Assembly: GCA_036480375.1 (NCBI GenBank)
Contig: JAZGGI010000035.1
Location: 36,147-100,146, forward strand
DNA length: 64,000 nucleotides
From: Candidatus Zixiibacteriota bacterium
Lineage (GTDB): Bacteria; Zixibacteria; MSB-5A5; GN15; JAAZOE01
Direction: 5' to 3'
Each line of letters begins with the position of its first letter. Within the stretch, counting starts at the first letter, position 1. A program made the position numbers and the translations under genes. Shown one piece after another: positions 36,134-45,444 of the stretch. The notes under the pieces were generated by a model that was not told the origin of the DNA, searched no databases, and worked only from the letters and a program-made list of their open reading frames with translations.

Positions 36134-38770
36134 ATGTTTGGGAGCAACAGCTTGCGCAAGCCGTTTCTTATCGCTTTTCTCGTAATATTTATGGCATCGG
36201 TTGTTTGTTTACGGACTGCCTTTGCCGCGACAACGGTAACTATTGGGAAATTTGAAAACGTCACCACCGACTCGGTTGTATCCGTCCCGGTTGTTAAGAC
36301 TTCCGGAGACGATTTACTATTCGGTTTCGATTTCCTAATGCTTTACGATACGACGGCTTTATTTTTAATTGATGTAACGCCGGGTGAATTATTTTATATC
36401 CCCGGGTCTTTTGAATGGGAGTACTTTAATTCCCGTTCCGGAAGCGAGGGTGAATCGACCGGCTTGGTTAGAGCGGTCGGGGTTGCCGATATTAATGACG
36501 GCGATCATCATTCCCTGGAAAATCTGATCCCGGACGGCACGGTTTTATTTACTCTCAATTTTGTTTTTGGAGCCGATCCCGAATCGAACTGCTCATGGAA
36601 TCCGATTAAATTTTACTGGAAAGAATGCGGGGATAATGCTCTGGCGATTAATGACATGGCGGGGGCATTGGGAGTATCACGCTTCGTTTATGATTGGGAC
36701 GGGAACGAATATTCTGAAATTAGTGATTATGGATACGGGATTCCGGGCATTTATGGCGTTTCTGATAATTGCCTGACGAATGAGTCAATCGTTCGCATGT
36801 TAGATTTATATAATGGCGGGGTAGAAGTTTCCTGCGATACCATGGTAAATTTAAGAGGCGATATCAACTGCAATGGCTTGGAATATGAAATAGCTGATTT
36901 TGTGGTTCTTTCGAATTATTTTCTATTCGGTTCGATGGCGTTTGGGGACATGGGTGAATGCAGTCAATATCATTCAGACGTTAATGCCGATGGTACCTAT
37001 TTACAGCTCGAAGATTTAATTTATCTCTATCGCATCATAATCGGTGATGCGATTCCGTTGGTCGATGAATTTGACCATGAAACGATAACTGTGGCGGCGT
37101 TTCAGGATATTGACGCAAAAATAATATCAATGGATTATACCGGTGAACTGGCTGCGGTTCATCTTGTGTTTGAAGGCGAAATCGTTCCAAGCGTGAGTAT
37201 AAATGTTCCCGGCATAATATGGGCTTACGGATATTCGGAAAATCATACTCGAATCTTAATCCTGCCGGAAGTTACTTCCCATAAGCCACATTTTGTAATT
37301 GACGGGCCCTTCCTCTCCTATACCGGCAACGGTCAGTTAATTAGTGTATCAGCGGCTGACTATAACGATCATATATTTAATATTCAGATTGATAGTAGCG
37401 GTAATGATTTAACCTTACCGTATATGATCAAAATCGGTATGATTAACGTCGCGGCGGGTGGCGAAGCCTTTTCATTGCCGGTTTCGAAAACAGCCGGTTC
37501 GGAAGGTATCGGCGGATTCGATTTTCTAATTGGTTATGACGCGAATATTTTGAATATCACCCATGTCACTCCTGCAATTCCATTTGATATCCCCGGTGAA
37601 TATGAATGGGAATATTTCACATATCGATTTGAGACTTGCGATTTGCCCGATACCATTTGTACGGCGAGTTTATTACGGGTTATTGGCATGGCTGAAACTA
37701 ATAATGGCTCGCACCATGCCTTGAGGACAGAAATTCCGGATGAAACGGTGATTTTCTCGCTTGAAGGTGAGATAACCGCCGATCCGACATACAACGGACT
37801 TATTATTCCGGTTTCATTTATCTGGATGGAATGCGGCGATAATGCCATCGCTTACGGTCCGGTCGGCGAAAAATTGGCGTTATCGCGCCATGTTTATAAT
37901 ATTCACGGTCAGGATATTTCCAATCCCGAAACGGGCTTTCCCAGTTATGACGGGGCTTCGGATGTCTGCTTTGAGTTGGGAGAAAACTCTCCGGAGAGAT
38001 TTATTGATTTCCAAAATGGGGGTGTTAAGATCGGGGCAGGCGACAATCTGCGTTTGGTTGTTTCAATCGATAGCGTCTTCGCCCGGCCCGGGGAAAAAGA
38101 AATACATCTTGATGTATATATGACAAATTTCCGCGATACAATTCCGGGATTCAATATGTTGATTCAATTGGATAATCCCGACCTGGTAAAATTTGGCAAG
38201 TCACCCGACGATACAACGGCAATTGATATTACCGGGAGCCTTATTGATAACTGGGAATTTGTCAGCTATCATACTTCGGATCATGCAGGTTATAATATCC
38301 AGATAGTGGCTCTTGCCAATGCGACACCACCATTTGCAAACAGCATTTTTCCTCAGGAAAATGGATTATTGTTGAGATTGATTTTACACACTTCTGCCGA
38401 GATTCCCGACTTGATTGAGAATACTACCGTAGGTGTCTTAATCAATGCTTTTCCTCAATGGACCGGATTTTCAGATCTTGACGGAAATCTGATTGGATTT
38501 GTTGACGACGGATATGATCCGCAACTCATTGCATTCTACAACGGTGCGATTACATTTGGAGGAGAAGTCGCGGGCGATGCCAACGGTGACGGTAATCTCG
38601 ATGTTGGCGATCCGGTGTTTATTGTCAATTATGTTTTTCGGAACGGCCCGGAACCGGCGTCAATAATTTCGGCCGACGCCAATTGCGATTCAGACTGCGA
38701 TGTCGGTGATGCGGTTTATTTGATCAGGCATGTTTTTAAGTCAGGTCCGGGACCCTGTGGCAGAAAATAA
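36134..38770 (+). CDS. Secreted multi-cohesin-like protein with dockerin
   Basis: An 878-residue protein from ATG 36134 (AAGGAGGAATT upstream) with a signal peptide ending TAFAA. Two related cohesin-like modules of about 200 residues (about 36-235 and 440-635) share FDIPG/FYIPGSFEWEYF, the HHSLENLIPD/HHALRTEIPD turn and ECGDNA(L/I)A followed by SR(F/H)VY. A third, more distant cohesin-like module begins at about 650 (LRLVVSIDSVFARPGEKEIH). A degenerate internal dockerin-like pair (GDINCNGLEYEIADFVVL; DVNADGTYLQLEDLIYL) lies between them, and a C-terminal dockerin (GDANGDGNLDVGDPVFI; ANCDSDCDVGDAVYL) ends PCGRK. It could act as a scaffold for other dockerin proteins of this genome. Confidence 0.8.
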   Translation: MFGSNSLRKPFLIAFLVIFMASVVCLRTAFAATTVTIGKFENVTTDSVVSVPVVKTSGDDLLFGFDFLMLYDTTALFLIDVTPGELFYIPGSFEWEYFNSRSGSEGESTGLVRAVGVADINDGDHHSLENLIPDGTVLFTLNFVFGADPESNCSWNPIKFYWKECGDNALAINDMAGALGVSRFVYDWDGNEYSEISDYGYGIPGIYGVSDNCLTNESIVRMLDLYNGGVEVSCDTMVNLRGDINCNGLEYEIADFVVLSNYFLFGSMAFGDMGECSQYHSDVNADGTYLQLEDLIYLYRIIIGDAIPLVDEFDHETITVAAFQDIDAKIISMDYTGELAAVHLVFEGEIVPSVSINVPGIIWAYGYSENHTRILILPEVTSHKPHFVIDGPFLSYTGNGQLISVSAADYNDHIFNIQIDSSGNDLTLPYMIKIGMINVAAGGEAFSLPVSKTAGSEGIGGFDFLIGYDANILNITHVTPAIPFDIPGEYEWEYFTYRFETCDLPDTICTASLLRVIGMAETNNGSHHALRTEIPDETVIFSLEGEITADPTYNGLIIPVSFIWMECGDNAIAYGPVGEKLALSRHVYNIHGQDISNPETGFPSYDGASDVCFELGENSPERFIDFQNGGVKIGAGDNLRLVVSIDSVFARPGEKEIHLDVYMTNFRDTIPGFNMLIQLDNPDLVKFGKSPDDTTAIDITGSLIDNWEFVSYHTSDHAGYNIQIVALANATPPFANSIFPQENGLLLRLILHTSAEIPDLIENTTVGVLINAFPQWTGFSDLDGNLIGFVDDGYDPQLIAFYNGAITFGGEVAGDANGDGNLDVGDPVFIVNYVFRNGPEPASIISADANCDSDCDVGDAVYLIRHVFKSGPGPCGRK

Positions 38771-38795
38771 ATAATTGTGTATATTTGAATGCTCA

Positions 38796-38819
38796 AGAGG
38801 CCTCGTTTTCGAGGCCTCT
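38796..38819 (+). terminator. Hairpin after the cohesin/dockerin gene
   Basis: Perfect 10-bp arms agaggcctcg / cgaggcctct with a TTTT loop, 25 bases after the stop. No T-run follows, so termination strength is uncertain. Confidence 0.6.
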
Positions 38820-38920
38820 GACTGTTGACAAAGTTAGTCGACACCCTTTTTTAGTTGATCGATGTTGTTTTTCCTTCATTATTAGAAACAGTCAATATTA
38901 TAATTCAGATAAATTAAGGA

Positions 38921-39349
38921 GTGTACTGTTTCAACGGCAGGAATCGTCTCAGAGCCGGCTCGTATGAGTATGTTTCCGATCCCAGGCTATGCTGTAAATG
39001 TCATATGTTGTCGGAATGCACCGAGTCACGGAATCATGTTCGAGTTATCACCGGTCATGTCTGGCAGAGATATCGGGAACAGATACGGAAAACACCATTG
39101 GGTAAATATCTTCGTCAGAAGCGTCGGGAGACAGTAGAACGTTGTTTTGCCGATGCCAAAGAGTTGCATGGTCTGCGGTATGCTCGGTATCGCGAGTTGA
39201 AGAATGTCACCGAGCAATGTTTGATGACGGCGATTGCGATGAACATCGAGAAGATGGCTCGCCATCTTTCTTATTGTATCATTTATTGGTTGAAAAAGCG
39301 CTTCCTGTTGGCAAATAATCATCGAAAATATCGATTCTCGACAATTTAA
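38921..39349 (+). pseudogene. IS1182-like DDE transposase remnant (C-terminal part)
   Basis: The open frame carries the zinc-like [10 protein letters not shown] segment, then [20 protein letters not shown] with the catalytic-region Glu followed by [20 protein letters not shown]. These are hallmarks of the C-terminal part of IS1182/IS5-like transposases. Only about 135 of the expected 450-500 residues are present. The N-terminal two thirds with the first catalytic Asp residues are missing, and no good start or inverted terminal repeats were found. It is an inactive relic between the cohesin/dockerin gene and the papain-type protease gene. Confidence 0.8.
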
Positions 39350-39407
39350 GAAAAAACTCTCCGAGACAGATCAAAATCCACACAATTAAAAAAAGCAGTT
39401 CAAAAAA

Positions 39408-39433
39408 AACCCCCGGAAGTGCATCCGGGGGTT
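39408..39433. terminator. Bidirectional terminator
   Basis: A stem aaacccccgga / tccgggggttt with a 4-base loop lies 25 bases downstream of the protease gene on the minus strand. A-run and T-run flank it. Confidence 0.9.
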
Positions 39434-39457
39434 TAATTGGTGTGATTTGCGATTCAA

Positions 39458-41176
39458 TTATTTCAACAGAATCATCTTGCGCGTTTCGGTATAATCACCG
39501 GAGGTGATGCGATAGAAATATATGCCCGTTGACATCGGTTTGCCGTCCTCGTTCGTGCCATCCCATGAGATACTGTGAGTTCCGGCCGATTTGACTTCAT
39601 CCACCAGTGTCTTAACCGGCTGGCCCAGGATATTAAAAATTGAGATCGTAACATGACTGCGAGTTTCAACGGTGTAGTCAAAAACCGTGCTCGGATTGAA
39701 CGGATTGGGATAGTTTTGTTTCAGCGAATACATTACCGGTCCGGGAGAAATGTCATCATTGACATCAACCGAAAGATTTGGGCTCGTGCGTCCGCGAATC
39801 GCAATATCACACCCTTCATTTATTCCCATCTCATACCAGCTTCCGGCCAGACCGCTGGAGCTGATATAAGTTTTCGAACTTTCGTTGGGGCTCATATGGT
39901 CGCCCACAATCGGAAAGCCATAAGAGACGTTTGTTAATTTCACAACAATATAAATATCATCACCTGATGTCAGCGCCGGAGGCGAATCGAGCAGCACCGA
40001 ATGATACCCGGGCTCGTTATAAGAATTATCAAGCTGAGAAGCGAGGAGATTGGACGTTCCGGTTGTGAAATCATCATAAACATAAACGTCCACGTCGGTG
40101 CAGGCGTCATTGGTCCAGAATTCGACGCGGGTCAAATATCCGTCGGATGAAGGTGTATATCCCGCCAGACCGTATCCGGTGACGTTGGAATAGCCCCAGT
40201 ACTGGGTCGCGCCGGCTTCATCGTAATAGAGAAGGGTTTCGGTAGCTTCGTAATTCTGCCACTCATGAACATAAGAAGACCATTGCCCGAAATTGGCTGA
40301 GCCGTAGGCGATCGTAAAATATCCCGATTCACCGCCAAAACCGCAGGTACCGCCCCACGACGTACCCCAGCTGTTTTTGACGATCCAGCCGCCGGTGCCT
40401 CCCGCGTGTGAAAGACTATCGTCCCAGCCCACGAGCAATACGGCATGATTGGGAGAATAGGACAAATTGTTATAATACAAAGTATAAGAGCCGTCATAAA
40501 TGTTAAACTCGCTTTGCCAGGCGATGTCATCGGTGTCGCCGGTATAAAGCGCCGTGTAAACCGGGCCATAATTATAGATGTAACTTTTCAAAGCCGACGG
40601 CGTTGGGATGTTGGTAGTTGAGATGATCCGCCAATCCAGAAGAACTTTCTGGATATCACAGGTGCTGTTGCAGGCGACATCGGACGCTACATAAGGATCG
40701 CACGATTCCAATACGGTGCCTTCGATGGAATAGAGACTGGCCAGGTAATCGAAATTACCTCCACCGCAACTGGTACCAAAATAGTTGCACTCCTTAGAAT
40801 GATTCTCCGAAAAATCATAGACAACATTGGAATCGATCAGAACTTTGGATTCAAAACAGCCCAGGGAAGCGAATGAATAACAGGCTCCGCAGAAGCTCTG
40901 ATTTTTAACCGGCGTGACTTTACCGGTTGTGCGCCAATCGAACTGATCAATCGTATCAACATCAACGGTGGCGAATTTCAGCGTCGGTTTCTCGCTGACG
41001 ATATGAGACATATTCAGCCTCGGCGCAATAAAACCGCGCCCCTCGGGCATCTGACCCGAATACTGTTCCGGCAACGGAGCGCTTATCGGCTTATCGGCGG
41101 CCATAGCCGGGATTGTCAGGATACAAATAAAGGCCGTCAAAATTAGAACGGATAAAAATCGTGAACGGTCGGACAT
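39458..41176 (-). CDS. Papain-family (C1A) cysteine protease with FlgD/T9SS-like C-terminal domain
   Basis: A 572-residue protein with a signal peptide ending PAMAA. The peptidase domain (about 75-300) has the oxyanion Gln and catalytic Cys in KNQSFCGACYSFASLG, the catalytic His in SPNHAVLLVGWDD and the Asn in IVKNSWGTSWGG, so it should be active. The propeptide is short. A beta-sandwich region follows. The C-terminus has the widespread KQNYPNPFNPST ... FNILGQPVKTLVD ... SWDGTNEDGKPMSTGIYFYR ... RKMILLK module, a FlgD-like/type IX secretion-like sorting domain. It differs from the dockerin endings of the other secreted proteins here. Confidence 0.92.
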   Translation of the reverse strand: MSDRSRFLSVLILTAFICILTIPAMAADKPISAPLPEQYSGQMPEGRGFIAPRLNMSHIVSEKPTLKFATVDVDTIDQFDWRTTGKVTPVKNQSFCGACYSFASLGCFESKVLIDSNVVYDFSENHSKECNYFGTSCGGGNFDYLASLYSIEGTVLESCDPYVASDVACNSTCDIQKVLLDWRIISTTNIPTPSALKSYIYNYGPVYTALYTGDTDDIAWQSEFNIYDGSYTLYYNNLSYSPNHAVLLVGWDDSLSHAGGTGGWIVKNSWGTSWGGTCGFGGESGYFTIAYGSANFGQWSSYVHEWQNYEATETLLYYDEAGATQYWGYSNVTGYGLAGYTPSSDGYLTRVEFWTNDACTDVDVYVYDDFTTGTSNLLASQLDNSYNEPGYHSVLLDSPPALTSGDDIYIVVKLTNVSYGFPIVGDHMSPNESSKTYISSSGLAGSWYEMGINEGCDIAIRGRTSPNLSVDVNDDISPGPVMYSLKQNYPNPFNPSTVFDYTVETRSHVTISIFNILGQPVKTLVDEVKSAGTHSISWDGTNEDGKPMSTGIYFYRITSGDYTETRKMILLK

Positions 41177-41554
41177 GACTGTACCTCAAGCATAAAAGGT
41201 TATTTTCCCATTATTAGAAAATTTCGACTAACCTCAGCACAACTTTAGGAGAGACCGATATTGAGAGTAATTTCGAGACTCAAATGTATATTGTTTAATC
41301 AGAGAAAGGGTGAGAATCCTGAAAGTGTTTCATAACCGCAAAAGAATAAACAATTTAACTCGCTTTGGGTAATCCGTTGCCGGACTTATATCCAAGTGAG
41401 CAAAACACACAATATCTATCGAAAATTAAAAATAAGGCCAATTGTAAATAGAGATAATCCGTACAATGAATAAAGGCGGGCCAACAACATGGATTATAAT
41501 TATCCATATTGAAGGCTCGCCGAAAATTAATCAAATTGTCGCCAGGAGGACTTA
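41177..41554. other. Intergenic stretch, no gene seen
   Basis: About 380 AT-rich bases between divergent genes. No structure beyond short repeats was noticed. Confidence 0.4.
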
Positions 41555-42043
41555 ATGAAGACTTTTTCTAAAATATTTTTAAGCATGGCCGTGATCTTCG
41601 GTCTCTCTTTTTCGGTAGTAATTGCCGGTGAAAAGCCATGGTTTGACATGGACAATTGCGATATGTGTAAATCGATCAACAAGTATGACGGTCTCAAGGA
41701 AAATATGACCTGGGAGCAACATTCGATCAATAACGGCATTATGACCGTCAGTACGGTTAAGCCTTCTCATTTGAAAGCGTATCGCAAGGCTCAGATGGAT
41801 ATGGACATGGTCGCCAAAAAGCTCGAAAGCGGTCAAAAGGTTAACTCTTGCAGAATGTGTTCCGATCTCGGCTCCATCTTCGAGAAGGGAGTCAACTCTG
41901 AAAAAGTCAATACTCGGCACGGCAGTATCTGGTTGTTGACTTCCGACAATTCCGAATCGATTTCGCGTCTTCAGTCCTGGAGCGAGAAGACCCGACATGA
42001 AATGGAAAAAATGATGGCTCATAATATGCAGGAAAAACATTAG
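41555..42043 (+). CDS. Small secreted protein with two CxxC motifs
   Basis: A 162-residue protein with Shine-Dalgarno AGGAGGA and signal peptide (MKTFSKIFLSMAVIFGLSFS, cleavage VIAG). The mature part has CDMC near its start and CRMC near position 104. The tail is rich in His and Met (SEKTRHEMEKMMAHNMQEKH). The paired CxxC motifs and Met/His content suggest metal or thiol binding in the periplasm, which is an inference. The family is not recognised. It has its own terminator and stands alone. Confidence 0.7.
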   Translation: MKTFSKIFLSMAVIFGLSFSVVIAGEKPWFDMDNCDMCKSINKYDGLKENMTWEQHSINNGIMTVSTVKPSHLKAYRKAQMDMDMVAKKLESGQKVNSCRMCSDLGSIFEKGVNSEKVNTRHGSIWLLTSDNSESISRLQSWSEKTRHEMEKMMAHNMQEKH

Positions 42044-42089
42044 CACGCTGTTGGGAAAATAACCCTATCACCTGCACTTCTATGTGATG

Positions 42090-42119
42090 AACCCCGCAAA
42101 CGAACTTTGCGGGGTTTTT
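42090..42119 (+). terminator. Rho-independent terminator
   Basis: The stem aaccccgcaaa / tttgcggggtt, with a loop of about 5 bases and a T-run, lies 46 bases after the CxxC gene. Confidence 0.92.
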
Positions 42120-42133
42120 ATTTATTGGAAAAA

Positions 42134-42403
42134 TCAGAGATCGAATTTTGGTTGGCTTTCCTCGATAATTTCGAAATATTCCTGACGTCTTTCTTTGGGA
42201 ACCGATTTCCCTTCGGGAACTTTTAGAATATTCATTTTTAGATTTCTCTTTCCGGTTATTTCAATAATATCACCCGGTTTTACTTTATGCCCCGGTTTGG
42301 CTCTTCGGCCGTTTAATTTGATATGACCGGCGTCAGCCATTTCTTTGGCGATTGTCCGCCGCTTGATGATTCCGAGATCCGATATGTAATTGTCAATTCT
42401 CAT
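42134..42403 (-). CDS. S4-domain RNA-binding protein
   Basis: An 89-residue protein consisting of an S4 domain (MRIDNYISDLGIIKRRTIAK ... GHIKLNGRRAKPGHKVKPGD), close to the Hsp15/RlbA-type family that binds structured RNA on ribosomal complexes. Its start codon overlaps the last base of the SurA-like gene, so it is cotranscribed and probably coupled. Its placement beside foldase genes is unusual, but Hsp15-like proteins are stress-linked. Confidence 0.85.
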   Translation of the reverse strand: MRIDNYISDLGIIKRRTIAKEMADAGHIKLNGRRAKPGHKVKPGDIIEITGKRNLKMNILKVPEGKSVPKERRQEYFEIIEESQPKFDL

Positions 42404-43701
42404 TATTTCAGAGTAAATTCCCGAATATCGAAATATATTGATTTTTTCAAATCATTGACCCATTCTTCGACCAAAGTCGCCGTTTTTTGCTGTTGAGCGA
42501 AATTGCGGACGATGTCATAATCTTCATCAATATCCAGCGGTCGGCCGGGCGTTCTTTCCAGAAGTTTGAGAATGTGAAAGCCCAGCTGAGAAATTACCGG
42601 CGGCGTGACACCTTCCACATCAACCGCTTCCAAAGGCGCAACAAACTCCGGACGCAGTTGATCAACTGTCATCTCCTCAAGTTCTCCTCCGGTTGCCCGG
42701 GACTCATCATCATCGGAGTGGAGTTTGGCCAACTCTTTGAAATTACCTCCGTTACGCAGTTCATTTAGGAGCGAATCGACGACAAGTCTTGTCCAGAGAG
42801 AATCGGCGGCCGATGGTATAGTCGGGAAAAGAATATGACTGACGTCAACGCTGTCGGCTCTTCGAGCATGATTTTTAATAACATGCCAGCCGTATTCGGT
42901 TCGCACCGGTCCGGAGATACTTCCCGGTTGCAGGGCAAAAGCGGCCCGGCCGAATTCCTCGACAACTTCCGTTCTTCTAACGAACCCTATCCGCCCCCCG
43001 ACAGCTCCCGGCGAGATGATTGCGAAACTATCGGCAACTTCGGCAAATTCGAGTCCTTTCAGGGCAATTTCACGGGCGGCTTCGGCGGCGGCTTTCAATG
43101 AGTCATCAGTTTTGGGAGAGACTTTGAATTTGATGAGGATGTGGGCTAGTCGGATTTTAGCGGGAATTTCGGGTAATGAATCGATGTTTTCATTATAAAA
43201 ATTTTCAACTTCATTACGAGCCATGGATACGTTGGCCAGTTTATTGGCGATGATTTTCTGTTTGAGAATCTGATCTCGGATTTCAGGCCGCAGCTGTTTT
43301 TCGAGAGCTCTTTTGGTCAGGCCTTCCTGGGATAATTGCTGCAAAAACGCTCCCTCGGAAGGAAATCGGGCAACGATCGAGGCAATATGCTCGTCCAGTT
43401 CATATTTTATTTCATCGGGAGTCGCGGTAACACTAGTATCTTCTCGCGCCGCGGAGAGAATCAATTCGTCGTTTATGATTTGATTCAAAACGTCCGTGGC
43501 TAACTCATCAATATCCACATCAACTCCGGGCTCCATTTGCATCATGATCATTTGGACCTGGTTGGCGACTTCAGATAATAAGATGGCTCGATCTCCAACT
43601 ACCGCAACGATGCCCTCAATAGTTTCTCCCCTAATTGGGCTGCATAAAAGGACGGCTCCGAATAAAATCAGAGCCGTTTTTGATAGAATTTTCTTCTTCA
43701 T
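42403..43701 (-). CDS. SurA-like periplasmic peptidyl-prolyl isomerase
   Basis: A 432-residue chaperone with a signal peptide (LFGAVLLCSPIRGET). The N-terminal SurA-type helical domain starts GIVAVVGDRAILLSEVANQV. Two parvulin domains follow: IRLAHILIKFKVSPKT ... VGGRIGFVRRTEVVEEFGRA and VSHILFPTIPSAADSL ... ESRATGGELEEMTVDQL. SurA-type proteins escort outer-membrane proteins across the periplasm, which fits the large barrel and surface proteins in this window. It follows a second parvulin lipoprotein by six bases and overlaps the S4 gene. Confidence 0.9.
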   Translation of the reverse strand: MKKKILSKTALILFGAVLLCSPIRGETIEGIVAVVGDRAILLSEVANQVQMIMMQMEPGVDVDIDELATDVLNQIINDELILSAAREDTSVTATPDEIKYELDEHIASIVARFPSEGAFLQQLSQEGLTKRALEKQLRPEIRDQILKQKIIANKLANVSMARNEVENFYNENIDSLPEIPAKIRLAHILIKFKVSPKTDDSLKAAAEAAREIALKGLEFAEVADSFAIISPGAVGGRIGFVRRTEVVEEFGRAAFALQPGSISGPVRTEYGWHVIKNHARRADSVDVSHILFPTIPSAADSLWTRLVVDSLLNELRNGGNFKELAKLHSDDDESRATGGELEEMTVDQLRPEFVAPLEAVDVEGVTPPVISQLGFHILKLLERTPGRPLDIDEDYDIVRNFAQQQKTATLVEEWVNDLKKSIYFDIREFTLK

Positions 43702-43707
43702 AAGCGG

Positions 43708-45444
43708 CTATCCTGCCTGGGAGGTATCGGCAACGTTTTCGTAAATACTTTCATCGATTGTGCCGGTTAATACGTCATCATAAATTATCACTTCGACCCG
43801 CTTTTTCATTTCCTCGACCCATTCCCTGTAAATGGCGTCGCCTTTTTCCTTGGTAAGTTTATCGATAATTACCAGACGCACTGATTCGAAATCTATCAAT
43901 TCCGGTTCGAATTTTTGTTTGACCAGGGCGATTGACCATTTTGATCCCATTTTTACCGGATCGGTGATTCGACCGACCGATACCTTTTCGGCGGCATCGA
44001 ATAATTCCGGGTATTGATCGCGAACGATAATTCCCAGATCCCCCCCGATACTTTTTTTACCGGGGCGTAATGTTTTTCGACCGGCTCGTCTTTTAAATTC
44101 TTCCTCTGAAGAAATAGTGGATTTGTCTTTAAACGCTTCTTCTTGTGAGGCAACCTGGAGTTCCAGAAGATGGTATCTACACAGGGAAGTGAAATCTTCC
44201 GGATGCGTGTTATAATATTCAACGAGGTCCTCTTCGGTCAGCTCAACTTTGCTGGGAATTGAATCGTTGAGCATCAAATCCGCCATAGCAAATTCTCGCA
44301 GGCGAGTAACCTTGCGAATATAATCCTCATCTTCTTCAAGTCCCATTTTACGAGCCTCAACCCCAAGTATATCCCAGAGGGCCATCTGGAAGATAACGGT
44401 TGCCAGTGAATCGTAGTCATCAAAATCGGGTCGATTCTTTTCGGGCATCTTCTCGGCCCGCTTAATATATTCACCCAAGGTTAACTGGCCGCCTTCATAA
44501 TTTCCGATAACCAGAGCCTGTTCATCCCGATCAAGTTGCTTGGGATCGATAATGTCTCTCCAGCGAGGGCGGGTTCCGATTGTATCGGGATACAAATAGG
44601 CCAGTTTATTTAAAACAAACTGGCAGGTCGGTTTCTCAACCGTAACCGGGTATTTCTTTTGCATTTCGGCCACATAATCCCGCATCAGTACTCGTCGTCG
44701 GCGCTCTATAATCATGTTACGAATTTGATTCTTCTGTTCCTCATATGAAGGTCTGCGCTCGATAGGTTTGCGATCGATTAACTTAATAATATGGAACCCA
44801 AAATCAGATTTGACGGGAGCGGATATTTCTCCCGGCTGCAGAGCAAAAGCCGTTTCCTGGAAATCATCAATCATCATACCCCAACTGATCCACCCCAAAT
44901 CACCCTGGTTTCGCTTGGCGGTCGGGTCAATGGAAAATTTGACGGCGAGATCTTCGAAAACCTCGCCCTGCTTCAACATTTCCAGAATATCATTGGCTTC
45001 AGACAATGAATCGACGACAATATGTGATGTTTTTATTTCTTCGCTAAGACGGTTATAGTAATCCTTAATTTCCGCCTCCGACGGCCTGGCTTTGGAAATT
45101 ATCTCTTTTTCGAATAAGGCATCCAGCAGGAATTTGATTGATTCGCCTTCGAGAACCCGGACAACTTCATTTTCGTTTTCCATATTGTTTTCATAGGCGG
45201 CTATAATCAAAAGCTCCCGACTGATAAGTGAATCGAGCATCATTCTTTTGGTTTCGAGTTCCGCCTCGGCAGAAATATACTTGACATCGTATCTTTCGAT
45301 AGGTCCCAATATCTGGCTTATTTTTATAACTCGGTCGCCAACTTGGGCGACTATTTCACTTTCATTTTTTCCGCATCCAGAGAGAGATATTGTCAAGGCC
45401 AGGATAAGTATGAAAATCAGTTCATTAGCGATTTTGCGCTTCAT
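43708..45444 (-). CDS. PpiC/PrsA-type foldase lipoprotein
   Basis: A 578-residue lipoprotein (lipobox Leu-Ser-Gly-Cys after a hydrophobic signal). The N-terminal SurA/PrsA-like helical part begins VAQVGDRVIKISQILGPIER. A parvulin domain follows (IKTSHIVVDSLSEAND ... QGDLGWISWGMMIDDFQETA). A second, incomplete parvulin-like domain is near the C-terminus (GGDLGIIVRDQYPELFDAAE). It assists folding of secreted proteins. It is the first gene of the three-gene group with the SurA-like and S4 genes. Confidence 0.88.
   Translation of the reverse strand: MKRKIANELIFILILALTISLSGCGKNESEIVAQVGDRVIKISQILGPIERYDVKYISAEAELETKRMMLDSLISRELLIIAAYENNMENENEVVRVLEGESIKFLLDALFEKEIISKARPSEAEIKDYYNRLSEEIKTSHIVVDSLSEANDILEMLKQGEVFEDLAVKFSIDPTAKRNQGDLGWISWGMMIDDFQETAFALQPGEISAPVKSDFGFHIIKLIDRKPIERRPSYEEQKNQIRNMIIERRRRVLMRDYVAEMQKKYPVTVEKPTCQFVLNKLAYLYPDTIGTRPRWRDIIDPKQLDRDEQALVIGNYEGGQLTLGEYIKRAEKMPEKNRPDFDDYDSLATVIFQMALWDILGVEARKMGLEEDEDYIRKVTRLREFAMADLMLNDSIPSKVELTEEDLVEYYNTHPEDFTSLCRYHLLELQVASQEEAFKDKSTISSEEEFKRRAGRKTLRPGKKSIGGDLGIIVRDQYPELFDAAEKVSVGRITDPVKMGSKWSIALVKQKFEPELIDFESVRLVIIDKLTKEKGDAIYREWVEEMKKRVEVIIYDDVLTGTIDESIYENVADTSQAG

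Noticed and set aside
35886..36185. 99-codon leader frame
   Set aside because: It overlaps the real gene start, has no ribosome site at its ATG next to the -10 box, and an irregular composition.
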